Of a DNA stretch of 64,000 bases, positions 34,069-45,954 are shown piece after piece; positions within the stretch are counted from its first letter, which is position 1, and every line of letters starts with the position of its first letter. The notes below the pieces were generated by a model, which worked only from the letters and a program-made list of their open reading frames with translations, searched no databases and was not told where the DNA came from. The stretch is from Acestrorhynchus altus (lineage: Eukaryota > Chordata > Actinopteri > Characiformes > Acestrorhynchidae), in the NCBI GenBank assembly GCA_034509495.1, contig CM067509.1, positions 2,868,671 through 2,932,670 of the forward strand, read 5' to 3'. Position numbers and translations under genes: made by a program.

Positions 34069-34152
34069 TTATTTTAATAATAATAATAATAATTATTATT
34101 ATTATTATTATTTATTGTTATTATTATTATTATTATTATTTATTTATTTTTG
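34069..34152. repeat. (TAA)n/(TTA)n microsatellite
   Basis: TAA repeats meet TTA repeats at about 34091, making a short palindromic AT tract, then TTA to 34143 with two interruptions. Confidence 0.95.
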
Positions 34153-34245
34153 TTATTACTACTATGATTGTCACAGTCAATTGTGCTTGTTGTTGCCTGC
34201 AGAACTGTTTTGAGTAGTGATTTTGCACACAAGCACATGGAAACA

Positions 34246-34282
34246 TGTAAAAGTGTCCCGATACTTTTGTCCTTACAGTGTA
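34246..34282 (-). mobile_element. MITE terminus fragment
   Basis: AAAAGTGTCCCGATACTTTT followed by GTCCTTACAGTGTA is the inverse of the family end ATGGATAAAAGTATTTGGAC found at 20876. Only the end survives. Confidence 0.45.
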
Positions 34283-34289
34283 CTTTTAA

Positions 34290-35234
34290 TGACGCACACA
34301 TAATGTTTAACTGGTAACTTTGTAACCTTTAGCCACAACAATGCAAGCAGCGGGTCTTTTCTGGTTCGGCTCTTTGTGCCAGACATAAAATCATTCCTCA
34401 AACAACGGTAGCTTGTGTTTGTCAAGTTAGATCATCTAAACCGAACTCTCTGACCGGCAGCTCAGACATCTGGTCACAGCAGAGGGTGAGAGAGATGGAA
34501 TAGCTCTATTAAGACGTGCTTCCACTCGTGTGGAACTGTGGAACTGATCTTTTTTACGAGGGACGTGCTGCAGACAAGTGTATTACTTATTACAGTCATT
34601 TTAACACAGTTAAAGGACCACCAGTGGTTCATTCGTGGCATTGCTCCAGAACCGCTTTTGGTGCTGGAGGTCTGGATTTTCAGATCTATCAGATCTTTGG
34701 TATCAATATTGATAGTTTATTTTTATTGCCATGTTACCTCTGATCTTCTGATCTTTATTAAGCTTTTACATTTTAGAGCCAGCAGGCCTTACGCTCAGCG
34801 ACTGAAGGCAGCTTTCTGGAGCATTGTGGGTAGTCATTTTCTGAGTCACTCTTTAAGCTGATGATTTGTTGGTGAACTCGAGCGGTATGGGGTCAACAGA
34901 GAAGCACTGCCACAGCTTGACTAGCATTAGTCAACTCAGCAGGCCTATGCTAGATGGAGTTGGAGGACATGATTTACTCTGTGTGGGAGCTACATACAAA
35001 GTGCATGAAGCCACGTGTGTATATTTTACGCTGGCAGGCCTGACGTGTTATTTTTAAAATCTGACTTATGTATCCTTGGCAAATCATTGGAACATTTAAA
35101 GCTTTTGAAGCAGGCCCAATCATTTCTGAGACCTAAAAATGTCTGATTTTCAATTTACTTTTGCATAATAGTATGATTACGTCTAGTATATTTAAACCCT
35201 GTAAGTTTTATATTAAGAATGGTTTTAAATTTCA
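34290..35234. other. No recognised feature
   Basis: No gene supportable. Overlapping frames at 34516-34861 have no recognised domain. Confidence 0.45.
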
Positions 35235-35268
35235 CGTGCTGGTAGAGATATTCTTGGCAAACCCTTGC

Positions 35269-35351
<83 letters not shown>

Positions 35352-35470
35352 ATTATCCTGCTAAAAAAGCCCATTGGAAGCCCTGGGATTAGAGGCAACA
35401 TGTGGACGCAGGATGTCCTGCACATATTGCTGAGCTCCATACTCGTCGGATCCCACACAGAACCTGGATT
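35235..35470 (-). mobile_element. Tc1-like relic split by a (TG) microsatellite
   Basis: Flanks of the TG array match the same antisense transposase as 3753-4078 and 36281-37098: CTTGGCAAACCCTTGCT on the left, and GCATTATCCTGCTAAAA, GGAAGCCCTGGGATTAGAGG and GTCCTGCACATATTGCTGAG on the right. In the sister copies the gap is only a few bases (CTTGCTGTGTGTGGGC). Confidence 0.7.
35271..35347. repeat. (TG)38 microsatellite
   Basis: Seventy-seven bases of pure TG. It lies in the transposon relic above, at the site of a short TGTGTG word in the family. Confidence 0.98.
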
Positions 35471-35474
35471 TGTC

Positions 35475-36280
35475 ACTGATTCAGATCAGGTCTGTAGCAG
35501 TACCAGGCTTTTCACTCACTACAGCACTGCAAACGAATCCAGTCAATAATTGGAAACCTGTCAATAAATTGTTGTTTTTGTACTTTCTCAAGTGGGAGAA
35601 GCAGGACCTGAGCAACGTCTTAAAAACAGCATGTCTCCATGAAAATATCTGCCCCGAATTTCCCTCACAAACGTGAGCAGGAAACATGCTTTGCTAACAT
35701 CAGACGACACATCTAGTTACAATGCATTTTGCATTTCTTTAATTCTGTCTCAAAGCTGTCTCTATATCTCAGACCTCATGTCCACAATCTGTCCACTTAT
35801 GCTCTCACATCATATCTGATATAGTCTGTGTTTTTTGCTTTTTCTGATGAACAGTGTCACCATCTCTTCTTTGTTCGTAAACGTCAGCTAACGCTCTGTA
35901 TCAGACACCTACAGCTGTGTTGTCTTGACTTGCGTTTCTTTTGCGATCACAATTCATTTCCTCATTTGTATTAATGCTTATATAATGTTTATCATTTCAG
36001 TACAATTAACAATCCGTAGATTTTTACTCTTTTTTTTCCCACATAGACTTGTGCCATCACTGGTCCACTGTGGTCTACCTCCCCTCCTCTACCTCCTCTA
36101 GACCACTAGAGAGTGCATCTTGCCCCACTGGTGGTCCTTGGCCCAGACGTTGAGAAACTCTGGCTAAAGCACTAAACTTGTTTCACAAAATACAAAATAT
36201 CTGGAGTTATCTGCTCATTCTTGAATTTACATCCTCAACTTACTGGTCTTTACTTCACTTTTTTGGAACTTTCTAAACGT
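35475..36280. other. No gene; possible hAT-end words
   Basis: Mostly unrecognised. 36055-36175 has CACTGGTCCACTGTGGTCTA and CCACTGGTGGTCCTTGGC then CAGACGTTGAGAAACTC. This resembles the terminal sequence of hAT-type fish elements, but no complete element is seen. Confidence 0.35.
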
Positions 36281-37098
36281 GAATGTAATGATGACATATG
36301 TGATCAGTGATTACAATATTAGAGCGAATGGATCGGTTTATTGGGGAAAACTGTACTCCTGAAAGTAGGATCTAGTACCCTGTTGGGCCTCTAACCTGGA
36401 TACAAGATGATTTATGGTTGGCCACGTTTGCAGCTGAGCTGTAGATCCTGCACACTGATATGTTACTGAAGCTGGCACCACAGCTGCTCCCATAAATGCA
36501 ATAAAAAGGTGCTAAATCTGGCAAACAGGCCAAGGAAGTGTTTCAGCACAGTGAAGACCTTCCTGGGAAATCAATGTTGTGTGTCCGTGAACATTATTTT
36601 GCTGAAAAATGCCAGTTGGAAGCCCTGGCCTGAGAGGCAACACGTGGCTGCAGAACAACCAGCACATATCGCTGAGCTGTTAGTGTCCCTCGTATCACTA
36701 CTAGGGGTGACCAACTGCTGTAGGCAATTGCTCCCCAGATTATCACACCAGTTCGAGCAGTGTGTCACTCCACAGCAAAGGCACAATTGAAGTGCTCACC
36801 ACCAGGGCTCCATACGCGAGCACAACCACTGATTCCAAACCAAACCCACAGTCCAGGTTTCACGAATGAATGCAGTGCAGAGGACATTGGATGTATAATG
36901 GCACGTCCCCTCTGAAAGTCTTTCAACTAGGCAAAATGTGTTTGAGTACATAGAGGCATGTATAGCAGTCAACGATCTCTCACCAAGAGGTGTACCATCC
37001 AAACGTAGCCTCTTTTTTTCTGGGTAGTGGGGAAGCATATTTATGCTCTCTCTTGTGCAAAGACCAATCAGGGCAGCCACACCTGTAATCATTTACAT
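36281..37098 (-). mobile_element. Tc1-like transposon relic, longest copy of its family
   Basis: About 800 bases antisense to a transposase. The plus strand shows TACCCTGTTGGGCCTCTAAC, CTGAAAAATGCCAGTTGGAA, CTGAGAGGCAACACGTGGC, AGCACATATCGCTGAGCTG and CACCAAGAGGTGTACC, a series known from many fish. Frames on both strands are broken. No clean inverted termini are seen. It abuts the next element directly. Confidence 0.7.
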
Positions 37099-37636
37099 AC
37101 CGTGGTTGGACAATGAAAATGAAACACCTGTCATGTTAGTGTGGGAGGTTTCATGGCTAAATTGGAGCAGCCTGGTGGTCAGTCTTCATTAATTGCACCA
37201 GTAAGAGCGTGTAGAGTGTAGAGTGTGAAGGTTCAATTAGCAGGTAAGAGCACAGTTTTGCTCAAAATACTGCAATGCACACAACATTATGGGGGACAAA
37301 CCAGAGTTCAAAAGAGGACAAATTGTTGGTGCACGTCTTGCTGGCGCATCTGTGACCAAGACAGCAAGTCTTTGTGATGTATCAAGAGCCACGGTATCCA
37401 GGGTGATGTCAGCACCACCAAGAAGGACCAACCACATCCAACAGGATTAACTGTGGACGCAAGAGGAAGCTGTCTGAAAGGGATGTTCGGGTGTTAACCC
37501 GGATTGTATCCCAAAAATGTCCTTCCCAAGATGAACTGATGATGTATTGGCTGTAAAAGGAGGCCCTAGTTCACCAAACTAATAAATTATTGTGGTCTAA
37601 AACCAGGTGTTTCAGTTTCATTGTCTAACCCCTGCA
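37098..37636 (+). mobile_element. Tc1-like deletion derivative keeping the DNA-binding ORF
   Basis: Inverted ends GGTTGGACAATGAAAATGAA at the left and, inverted, GGTTAGACAATGAAACTGAA at the right frame about 540 bp. ATG at 37289 opens a 53-aa frame (stop 37448-37450) starting MGDKPEFKRGQIVGARLAG, with TASLCDVSRATVSRVMS. This is the N-terminal helix-turn-helix of a Tc1-like transposase. The catalytic domain is deleted. Small parts (KRKLSERDVRVL-like) remain out of frame downstream. Confidence 0.8.
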
Positions 37637-37639
37637 TCT

Positions 37640-38295
37640 GCCTAGACATAACTGCAGCAATCTGATGTGATTTTTTTTTGTGAATGACTGCATTTCAGGC
37701 AAAATATATATATTTATTCATAAATATTAATCTTGATGGTTCACCGGAGATGTGAATTTGTCAGCGTTGCCTCACTTGAAGTGTTACCCAGGTTTGTTGG
37801 CTTGTTATTGTTGTTAAAGCAAGTGAATTCTTCAATATGTAAACATGAATTCCATATTTACATGTATATGGTACTAAACTTTACATTTATACACTCAATC
37901 TGAACTAGTGGAATCCACACAATAAAACACCACCTCTCATTAGGCAGCTCAAGACAGATGAATTTATAAATGTTACTAAACAGAGACCATTAATCATCTG
38001 TTTCCTGGGCGATAAAAGCACAGCTCATGCGAATGAGTAATGTCCAGCCTGCGTCCATCCCACTGCCTGGCAGCCTGCTCATGCGGAGTAGCCTTCACAC
38101 CTCCCCATAACTGCCTGCTTTAGAAAGATGACTGGACTTCCAGTGGGACTAAACTCTCCTCAATCTGAACCTTCTTTACTTTTAAATATCGCTGCAACGC
38201 AGTCATCAAAGTGTGCAATGAAACCACAGCTTTTCACGCATTTTAATGGGCTTTCTTTCCTGAAAAGCTCTGTTTTTAATAGCAGTTAATTAGGT
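37640..38295. other. Single-copy DNA; candidate conserved element
   Basis: 37930-38250 is repeat-free with CTCATTAGGCAGCTCAAGAC, CCATTAATCATCTG, GCGATAAAAGCACAGCTC and CATGCGAATGAGTAATG. The density of homeodomain-like sites is high. No coding evidence. Confidence 0.3.
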
Positions 38296-38400
38296 TGTGG
38301 GTGTAGTGTAGTGGATAACACCACCGCTGGTGCACCGATGAAGCACAACACACTCACACACTCACTCAAACACCTCACACACCTGTGCAAATCACTGAGA
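38296..38400 (+). repeat. Possible SINE head fragment
   Basis: GTAGTGTAGTGGATAACACC is a box-A-like word common in fish tRNA-derived SINEs. It is followed by a CA-rich stretch. No box B is recognised. Confidence 0.3.
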
Positions 38401-38429
38401 ATGTATGGAAGCTTGCTAAAAAAAAATGC

Positions 38430-38935
38430 TTATTGAGTTGATGCTGACTGATCAACAAGAGGGGGTGGGGCTAATGACATCACCAACCTAGATATTTGGG
38501 TTATACCAAAAGGTGTAACAGTGTTTCAATTTCAGGGGGAAAAAAATAAGATAATACTGATACATAAATAAAAAAATAATGATGGGTATTAAGTGTTTTT
38601 GTTTTTTGCTTTTTTGACTACAAATTTTTGAAAAATGTATTATTACAAATATCCTTTTCAGTCTAATCAGTAAAAAAAAACTTGCTTTTTCAGCTCAAAA
38701 ACACTCTGGCTGATCAATTTCGACTTCTGGGATATAAAGTGTCTTTTAGTCTTTATAAGCTAAAAACAAGCCCAAAAATTGTAGGTAATTTTTTGAACAA
38801 AACATGGTCAAATAAATAAATTCTCTTCATTTTTACGTCTCAAGTAAAAGTAACAATATCTAGCTCGTGTGATCGTCTCCTATAAATTCTTCCTGAATGT
38901 GGTGGTGAATAAAAGTATGTCACGGGTTGTAAAGG
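38430..38935 (-). repeat. Dispersed repeat family M, longest copy
   Basis: On the plus strand: GAGGGGGTGGGGCTAATGAC, ATCACCAACCTAGATATTTG, CAGCTCAAAAACACTCTGGC, TGATCAATTT, GTCTCCTATAAATTC and GGTGAATAAAAGTATGTC. It pairs with 59155-59455 in inverse orientation and shares the last module with 48866-48902 and 6322-6368. It has no coding capacity and I cannot assign a class. Confidence 0.65.
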
Positions 38936-38939
38936 TTAA

Positions 38940-39189
38940 GCTAAGACCACGTTCAGTCACAGAGACATGTCCCCGCATGACCTGACTGTCTCCTCACTGT
39001 AAATCTCCCTCACTGTCGTCATCCATTTTCCCTTCTCCGCAGCATTCATGAGGAATGTCGAGTTGGTTCGACATTAAAAGTTGCATGAATTATAACCGTG
39101 CTGTTCAGACTTGAGTCGACTTGCTGCATATCGGATACGTCTTAACAGCCAGATTGTAATTCATGCAACATTTCTGTCAAGGATGACTC
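38940..39189. other. No recognised feature
   Basis: Short unrecognised stretch before the LINE fragment. Confidence 0.4.
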
Positions 39190-39690
39190 AGGACTTGATC
39201 ATTCAGGACTTTGTGGACTGGTGCCGGCAGAACCCCTTCCAGATAACTGCGAGAAAGACCAAAGAATTGGTGGTGGATTTCCACAGGTGCAGACACACCC
39301 CTCCATCAGTGAACATCCACGGAATGGACGGTGAGAGAGTGGACACTTATATGTACCTTTTTGTTTAGTTAAACACCAGACTGGACTGGTCACTTAACAA
39401 TACTGCACTCAACAAAAGAAGCCAGAGCAGACGGAGGTCATTGGAGTGCATGGAGCACTCCCGAGGACCTTCTTTGACACAGTGGTGGCATTTACCATCT
39501 TTCCTGGTGTGGTCTGCTGGGACAGCAGTATTTCGATGGCAGACAGGAGGAGACTGAACAAACTCATTAAGAAGGCCAGTTCTGTCCTGGGAAGACCCTT
39601 AGAGTCAATGCAGGTGGTGGGAGTCAGAAAGATGGCAGCCAAGCTGTGCAATACTTCTTCCATCTCCCTGTGTGCAATTATCTGTGTATA
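39190..39690 (+). mobile_element. L2/CR1-type LINE, reverse-transcriptase remnant
   Basis: Two frames carry RT-domain sequence. First: FVDWCRQNPFQITARKTKEL, then DFHRCRHTPPSVNIHGM and VDTYMYL, ending at a stop where YLG is expected. Then, after a frame change: PRTFFDTVVAFTIFPGVVCW, SSISMADRRRLNKLIKKASS and VLGRPLESMQVVG. This follows the YADD box in the order usual for L2-like LINEs; the YADD box itself is not present. It is a dead 5'-truncated copy ending near a CA array. Confidence 0.8.
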
Positions 39691-39694
39691 TATT

Positions 39695-39697
<3 letters not shown>

Positions 39698-39735
<38 letters not shown>
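39698..39735. repeat. (CA)n microsatellite
   Basis: Thirty-eight bases of CA directly after the LINE remnant. Confidence 0.97.
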
Positions 39736-39737
<2 letters not shown>

Positions 39738-39929
39738 CTTGCTGTCCCTTTGCTGCTGCAGCATTTCCCCACTATTGCTCCACTAATAAAGGAATATCTC
39801 GTCCAGCCCTTAGTTTAAAGAAAAGTGAGGCCAACAAATCTTTGTCATGTGATTTGGACGTCACACACGCAGAGTGTCAGAATGATATCACGTAATCAAA
39901 GGTGTTGAACTGAAATGGTTCCAATAAAA

Positions 39930-40390
39930 GACTCAGATCCGGCTCAATTGGACATGACCTACACGAAGAGGCAGAACTGACGGATTGTTCGATATGTACG
40001 GAGTGACCCAACAGCGGGCACTGATGCCCTTCATGAGTCATCCTCGTAGTGCCAGCACCATTGGCATACAGTTGTATGATGCAGGACTACAGCAATGGTG
40101 TTGTGCCAGACTGTCATCATGGGCAGCGGGTCATCTTTAGTGACGAGTCCCACTTTTGTCTTTGTGTAGGTGACCGTTGAATCCATGCGTGCGCTATTTC
40201 GCTAGACCTGTCCCTGATTCAAAATGTGTGGGAGGATATAGGACGTGCAATCATCACTCCTACCACTAGGAGTCCAAGCTCCAAGCTAAGACGTCTGGCA
40301 CGTTGCATTATACCTGAACAGCAATTGATGGACAGCATCTATACATGTATCTACTGCTCAAACATTCGCCAGGGAATGATGGAATAAGGT
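39930..40390 (+). mobile_element. Tc1-like transposase relic, internally deleted
   Basis: QRVIFSDESHFCLCVGDR (40123-40177 region) is the box with the first catalytic Asp, here intact. A stop follows, and then LDLSLIQNVWEDIGRAI, the box that should carry the catalytic Glu (NPIENVW), with Gln in its place. The two boxes are only about 50 bases apart, so the segment with the second Asp has been deleted. Upstream GRADVRSDPTAGTDAL-like and downstream residues are out of frame. Confidence 0.75.
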
Positions 40391-40734
40391 AAGGAGTTTT
40401 AATAAAGTGCGTAGCCCGTGTACAGCACACTATCTATTAATGAAGCCACCACACTACTATCACAGCATGCATGAAGATAGAAAGCCATGCAGAACATCCC
40501 TGATCAAAGAGAAAGGATGGAAGAGTTTATCGGGATTGCTTCGCCGGAGGCATTCAAATGGAGACATGAAATTATTGCAAGTTAGAAGAACAAATTTCCT
40601 CCAGTTCTTGGAACTAGAAGAGCGTTTAGATGACAGAAAATGATGCGTCACTTTAAGTTTGTTGTTCATTATTATCAGTCCAGTAAATAGAAATATTCTT
40701 TGTAAGTGAGCTCAGAAATGTGTTTGAGTGTTTT
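40391..40734. other. No recognised feature
   Basis: A 78-aa plus frame (40407-40643) has no recognised domain. Confidence 0.4.
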
Positions 40735-41139
40735 CCCACCTGTAGTTCGTTTGCTTTGGTCAGAATCAGTTAACGTTTTTGTGAAGTGCACCAAAGTGTG
40801 TCACAGCAAACAACGTGCGAATGCTCTCTCTGCTTATTGGTCCGACCTCTTTGGGGCAGAGGCGAGAAAGTAAATACAGAAAGAAGGTGCTTTGTTCTGG
40901 ACCAACACAGATTCCTGTACAGGTTAACACGGAGCAGCGTCAGAGAGGGTCTTTTGTTCTTAGCTGAGACATTTAGCTCAGAATCAATCAGGTCAGTTCT
41001 CACCACAAACAAACCACTCCGGAGTTCATTTGGGACCAGACTGAGACCACCTCCCCTAAACGGTGTCAATGTGGTTGTTTTGATTCGTGTGATTCCTGTT
41101 TTCACAAGACCAAAAAGTGCTGGTGTGAAAATGCCATAA
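40735..41139. repeat. Possible MITE, about 400 bp
   Basis: GTTCGTTTGCTTTGGTCAGA at the start, and GACCAAAAAGTGCTGGTGTG then AAAATGCC at the end, resemble the ends of a fish MITE. The ORFs overlap on opposite strands without coding character. No second copy is in the window. Confidence 0.35.
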
Positions 41140-41188
41140 ATATAATTATATGAAATGTTAAGATCCTGTGAAGTTGTTATTAATAAAC

Positions 41189-41255
<67 letters not shown>

Positions 41256-41324
41256 AATAATATTATCATCATCATCATTACCATTATTATTATTATTATT
41301 ATTGTTATTGTTATTATTATTATA
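41189..41324. repeat. (ATT)n microsatellite, interrupted
   Basis: About 70 bases of ATT, then AATAATAATATT, a (CAT)4 patch and further ATT/GTT to 41324. Confidence 0.97.
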
Positions 41325-41479
41325 ATGAATGCAGTCAGCCTAGACATACTGTATTTGATATCTGATGTTTGTTTTCATTTCAGACTAGCATTGCTAACAC
41401 TGACATATTGTCTTCCCTCTCAAAGCACAAACCAAAAAAAAAAATTATATATATTGATAATTAATAATTTAATATATAT

Positions 41480-41665
41480 AAAAAATGTTCCTACACATAA
41501 GTAGCTTCTTACTCTCCCTTTGTGATGTATTGTGGGATAACCAGTTTTGAATATACATGGGGGATGTTTGAGTATATTCTATGTTCATGTGTTACATAAT
41601 ACACATTCAAAATCTAATTAGAATTAGTCATTAATAAGCAACTGGGATGCACCCTGTGCTTTTCC
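41480..41665. repeat. MITE fragment related to 25841-26248
   Basis: TGTGATGTATTGTGGGATAA is the inverse of the CCCACAATACACTGGGA block at 26000. GGGGGATGTTTGAGTATATTC and AACTGGGATGCACCCTGTGC correspond to the internal and terminal parts. Confidence 0.45.
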
Positions 41666-41778
41666 TGGCAGATGTCTCCTCATGTCTGAAAAATGCTTTT
41701 TGGTCTCTGCTGCATATTTAGTCTCTGACATGTCAGGCAGCTAAAAAATTGTTATATTTTTGACCCACCAGATTAACC

Positions 41779-41782
<4 letters not shown>

Positions 41783-41839
<57 letters not shown>
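41783..41839. repeat. (CA)n microsatellite
   Basis: Pure CA repeat of 57 bases. Confidence 0.98.
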
Positions 41840-41840
<1 letters not shown>

Positions 41841-43274
41841 CCTGTTACAGTTGTGAAAGCTGTTCAGAGGGTTTAAAACTCAATGAAGCTATTTTATATT
41901 AGGGGTTATTTTTGACCCTCATGTAAACATAATATACAGAATATAAGACAACACCAGGGTTCAACACCTTCTGAATAGCTGAACATAAACTTTCTGACAC
42001 CAAAATGATATTGAATGGTTGTTGGAACCAACGTCTCATTGACTGTTTGTTCGCAGCTGTTGTGAATGTGATTATGTGTCAACGTGAATCAAACATAACT
42101 GCTCAATTCACTGCGCCACTCACTGTAACAGTACCTCCAACATCCGGAGTGTTATCGCTGAGGAGATTATACAGATGTCCCTCTCAGAAACCAATCCAAT
42201 CTGCATAGGGTTTAAAAATGACTTTAATCTGAACTCAGAATTGGACTCCGCAGAGCTGAACGATTGAGTGATCTAGAGTGACCACTTCAATTTTAGATTA
42301 CAAATTCATATAATAGGGCCTATGTACGGTTTCTTGTATGGAAGCTTTTCTATACTCTATTTAGATGTTCTGACTTATCTTCAGCACCAGGGGAAAAGCG
42401 ATTTATCATGTTATTATATGTTATATATTTCTTTGAATGTTTATATACTTACTTACTGTTTTATAAGTTGGTAATAAGACATTTCAGGGGGCCTTTATTT
42501 CATTTTGAGCTGGTTATTTATCCTTAAACGTGAATGATCATGTTCTGACAATGACAATGGTGTATCATTACACTTCCAGAGCATTCAGTGTAGGATCATG
42601 TGTTGAAACGAGTACCGTGGGCACATGTTACTCATTATTACACACTCACACAGCTCTCTGGAGAGCTTGGACTTGTAAATAGCAATAGCTTTGTGTGGAT
42701 GACCAAGTGAGAGTGTGACTCAAAGGACACATGCAGTTAGCATCAGTAGAGCCAGTCATTGTCCACCCACCAGAGTCTGGCTTTAAATCCTTCAGTTCAT
42801 TAAAACTGTTGAGCTGAATCACCACAGATATTCCAACATTAAATCTGCCTTCAGAGAGAATGAATGTGATTCACCTCTAAAGCACCTAAATAGAAATTAC
42901 TGTACAGTTAAGTGACTCATCCGTATCAGGTTTAAAAGTTTCCGCCGTTATAAAGTGTGGAATTATTTGAAGGCACTTTGTATGATGCAATGCAGAAAAA
43001 AAAGAGTCACTTAGAACATGAACGACATCCACAAAAATGCATAAAGTTTAAACGTCCACAATTTATTTCAACTCAACATCTTTTAAATTAGCTCACGTTC
43101 GACTGTGAGTGAAATCGCTCTAACCTACTTAAATTCATGCACTGCCAATTTAAAATCTAGATTTCTTTTTCATTTTTGTATTTATAGGAGACAGATATTT
43201 TTATTTTCAGGAGATCAAAGGCTGCTGTGATTTTTCAGCATTTATGATGTAAATATTCAGAGGATTGCATTTTT
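41840..43274. other. No recognised feature
   Basis: About 1.4 kb of AT-rich, unique-looking DNA. No exon-like frame, RNA gene or repeat can be supported. Confidence 0.5.
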
Positions 43275-43450
43275 CTAGGGCGTTACTATGATATCCCATG
43301 GTGGTTGCTATGGGTTTAATGGGCATTTGCTATGGTACCCCACGTTGTTGCCATGGTGTTGGTAAGTGGCTGCTATGGTATAAGTGATGTGTGTTAGGTG
43401 GTTGCTATGGCGTTGGTAAGTGGTTGCTGTGGTACCCCGTGTGGTTTGTC
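43275..43450. repeat. GGTTGCTATGG minisatellite
   Basis: The words GTTGCTATGG, TTTGCTATGGTACCCC, GTTGCCATGGTGTTGG and GTGGTTGCTGTGGTACCCC alternate with TGGTAAGTGG. It is a loose minisatellite of roughly 11-20 bp units, seen in other fish genomes. Confidence 0.8.
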
Positions 43451-43454
43451 GTGT

Positions 43455-45950
43455 GTTACTAACATGTTTGTATCCTTGTGACTTTTCAGCTTCAGTAATT
43501 AATATTAATTGTTTTAAAGTCTGTACCTAATTAGCAGCCTAGTAAAAAGCAGAAGGCCAGATCTGCATATTCAGTCAGACGAAAATGAGAGCTTCAAAAA
43601 CATGCAAGGAACTTAAAAACCCGTCCTAAATTATACAACGAACCAGTGTAGATCTTATCAAACAGAGGTGATGTGGGGTATTTCTTTGTAGACTAAGGAT
43701 CTATGCTGCTGCAGTTTGCACAAGCTGTATGTATGGATGTATTGTCTCAGGAAGGCCAGTAAACAGATCATTACAATAATCAATTCTTTTTGTAACCCGT
43801 GCAAGGAGCAAAATAAATGACTGAGGAGGCACAACTATTCCAACCCACTGAACAGCTGGCGATATAAACGAGTAAACTGTTCGGTGTTAGGAAAAACTCA
43901 ACCCTCTGCTACACTTACCTCATATGAAATCTAGTGAACCTCATTAATTAATCAAACAGATGTTGCAAAAGTAATGATATGTGATAAACATCTACAGACG
44001 ACTAGTGTTTGCTAATGATAACATCTCGCCATCCAGCAGCCTGCTTCAGTCGTGCGGCAGTGCAGGAAGAAGACACCAAGGGTATCATATAAGTAGACTT
44101 ATATGACTTCCATCTACGTCATAAACGAGAGTTAAACGGAACTGATTTTAAACCTACACCCTGGTGTCATACTTCAAGTTTGGTAGCTGCATCTATTCAG
44201 GAACTTAACAGTCAGTGGAACCCAAATGCATCAGTGGAACCACCAGTGGAGTTAATTTAACCCTGACATTTTTACAAAGACTGTAAAAGCCTAAAGGTCA
44301 TCTAATAAAAAGGACACCTTGAGCTTTAAATAGCAGCCAATATTTTTTTTTTTTTGGTGGCCTCTACGAGTAAAAAGCCTCTTGTTCCTGTGGCTCGAGT
44401 CACAGTTATTCAAACCCACCTTGCGCCTTGCATGCCTGATGTGCCTGTACTGTTCCCTCTCAACCCAACCCCTGGAGGAGTCCCCCTGCCTGAGTTTAAG
44501 AAACCAAACAGAAACGCTAGTGGAGCACAGAAGAGCCATTAGCATCCCGCACTTGCCTGAGGGACCGTGCTGAAGTGCACACACTCCCGCTGACTTGCAC
44601 ATACACACACTTGTGTGGCATACAAGACTAACAGCTTAGTGCGCCCAGCATTCACTCATTTGCCTGATTCCAGACAGGCCTGTCAGTGGGTTATCACGCT
44701 GTCTCTGCGCATTCACTCAGTGGCGGCTGCTGCCCCGAGGCCTTGTTTCTTTTTAACCCAGGCTAGAGAGGGAGTTTACAGAAGCTCTTGCCGCTCCCAC
44801 GGACTTGCTGCAATGCTCCTGCGGCTGCTAATGGGAAGTCTCAGTGCCTTGCCCTGCTGCTCAATGATGCTCTGTTGAGAGCGTCTTCAAGGCATTTGCA
44901 TAGATTCCCTGTCAGGGATGCGAGTGTGCTTTCAGCCTGGCAAGGGGTGAAGCGTTTTAGTGGTGCCATCAATGCTGTTCTGAAGCTGCTGCAGAGTGAT
45001 TAGAAAGTGGCCTGATGAAGATCTAAATCAGGAAGGGCACTAAGACGGGGAACAATGCTACAACAGAAGTGGTGCAACTAACGATGCTGGCATCTCCGAA
45101 CACTGGGCGGAAAGACGAAGAGTTTGAGGTGCCTCACGGGAATCTCTGCAGCAATCAGCTGTGAAAACCAAATGATTTTAGATGCGAAGATGGTCGGGGT
45201 GAATGCAACTGTGATGTCAAATGAATGCACTAGTGTAGGAGCCATTTGAGGTAGCGTGCAAGGTGGTGGGGCATTTGAAATTCAGGCAGCGAGTCTTGTG
45301 ATGTCTTGAAAGGCACAGCAAGAGGCAACATTCGAAATGCTGCTTGGCACTCATCGAGCTCCAGCAATATTTCAGCCTCTGCAAGAACACTTGCCTGCTT
45401 TCATACTATGAAATGAATGCGGGCCCAACACTGCGACCCCGTGAAACCCCTTTGACGTCCCTTTGATTTTGAGCTTGGATTGCTATCTGTCATCTTGCTG
45501 GTTCCAATCGTTTGCTGGCCACTGCATCCCAAGCCTTTTAGTATCTCTACATGAGACTAGATTATGATCTAAATTCTCTAAGCAGCTGAACCTTTTTTCC
45601 CACACAGTCAGCCAGCGAAAGTAGCCACGGTTGGAGTAAGGATGGATTGGGCTCATGCTTTTGATGGTGGCACACAGTTGAAATCAATAAGACTAAAGTG
45701 CTTTTCGGAAAAGACGGGCAGGAGAAGTTAATGAAGGAAGCCAGTGGTCAGATGTCTCTCTTTGTTTATTAGCAAAAAGAACTGTGGAGAAGAAAATGGA
45801 AACTTTGAAATGGAAATCAAAAATCCATGGTATCCCATTAACAATAACAACATTCACACACTAGGGCTGGTCAGTATGAATAGAAAAGTCTTGATCTGAT
45901 TGGTCATAACATTAAGGACACGGTTTTTTCTTTAAATCAGCTACTCTAAG
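43455..45950. other. Longest stretch without recognised repeats
   Basis: About 2.5 kb with no clear gene. 44340-45000 is comparatively GC-rich, with a 13-nt T run at its start. Open frames of 60-105 aa occur on both strands over the same bases, which argues against any being coding. Candidate conserved blocks are GGCATTTGCATAGATTCCCT near 44890 and TCACTCAGTGGCGGCTGCTG near 44712. Confidence 0.35.
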
Positions 45951-45954
45951 GTAA

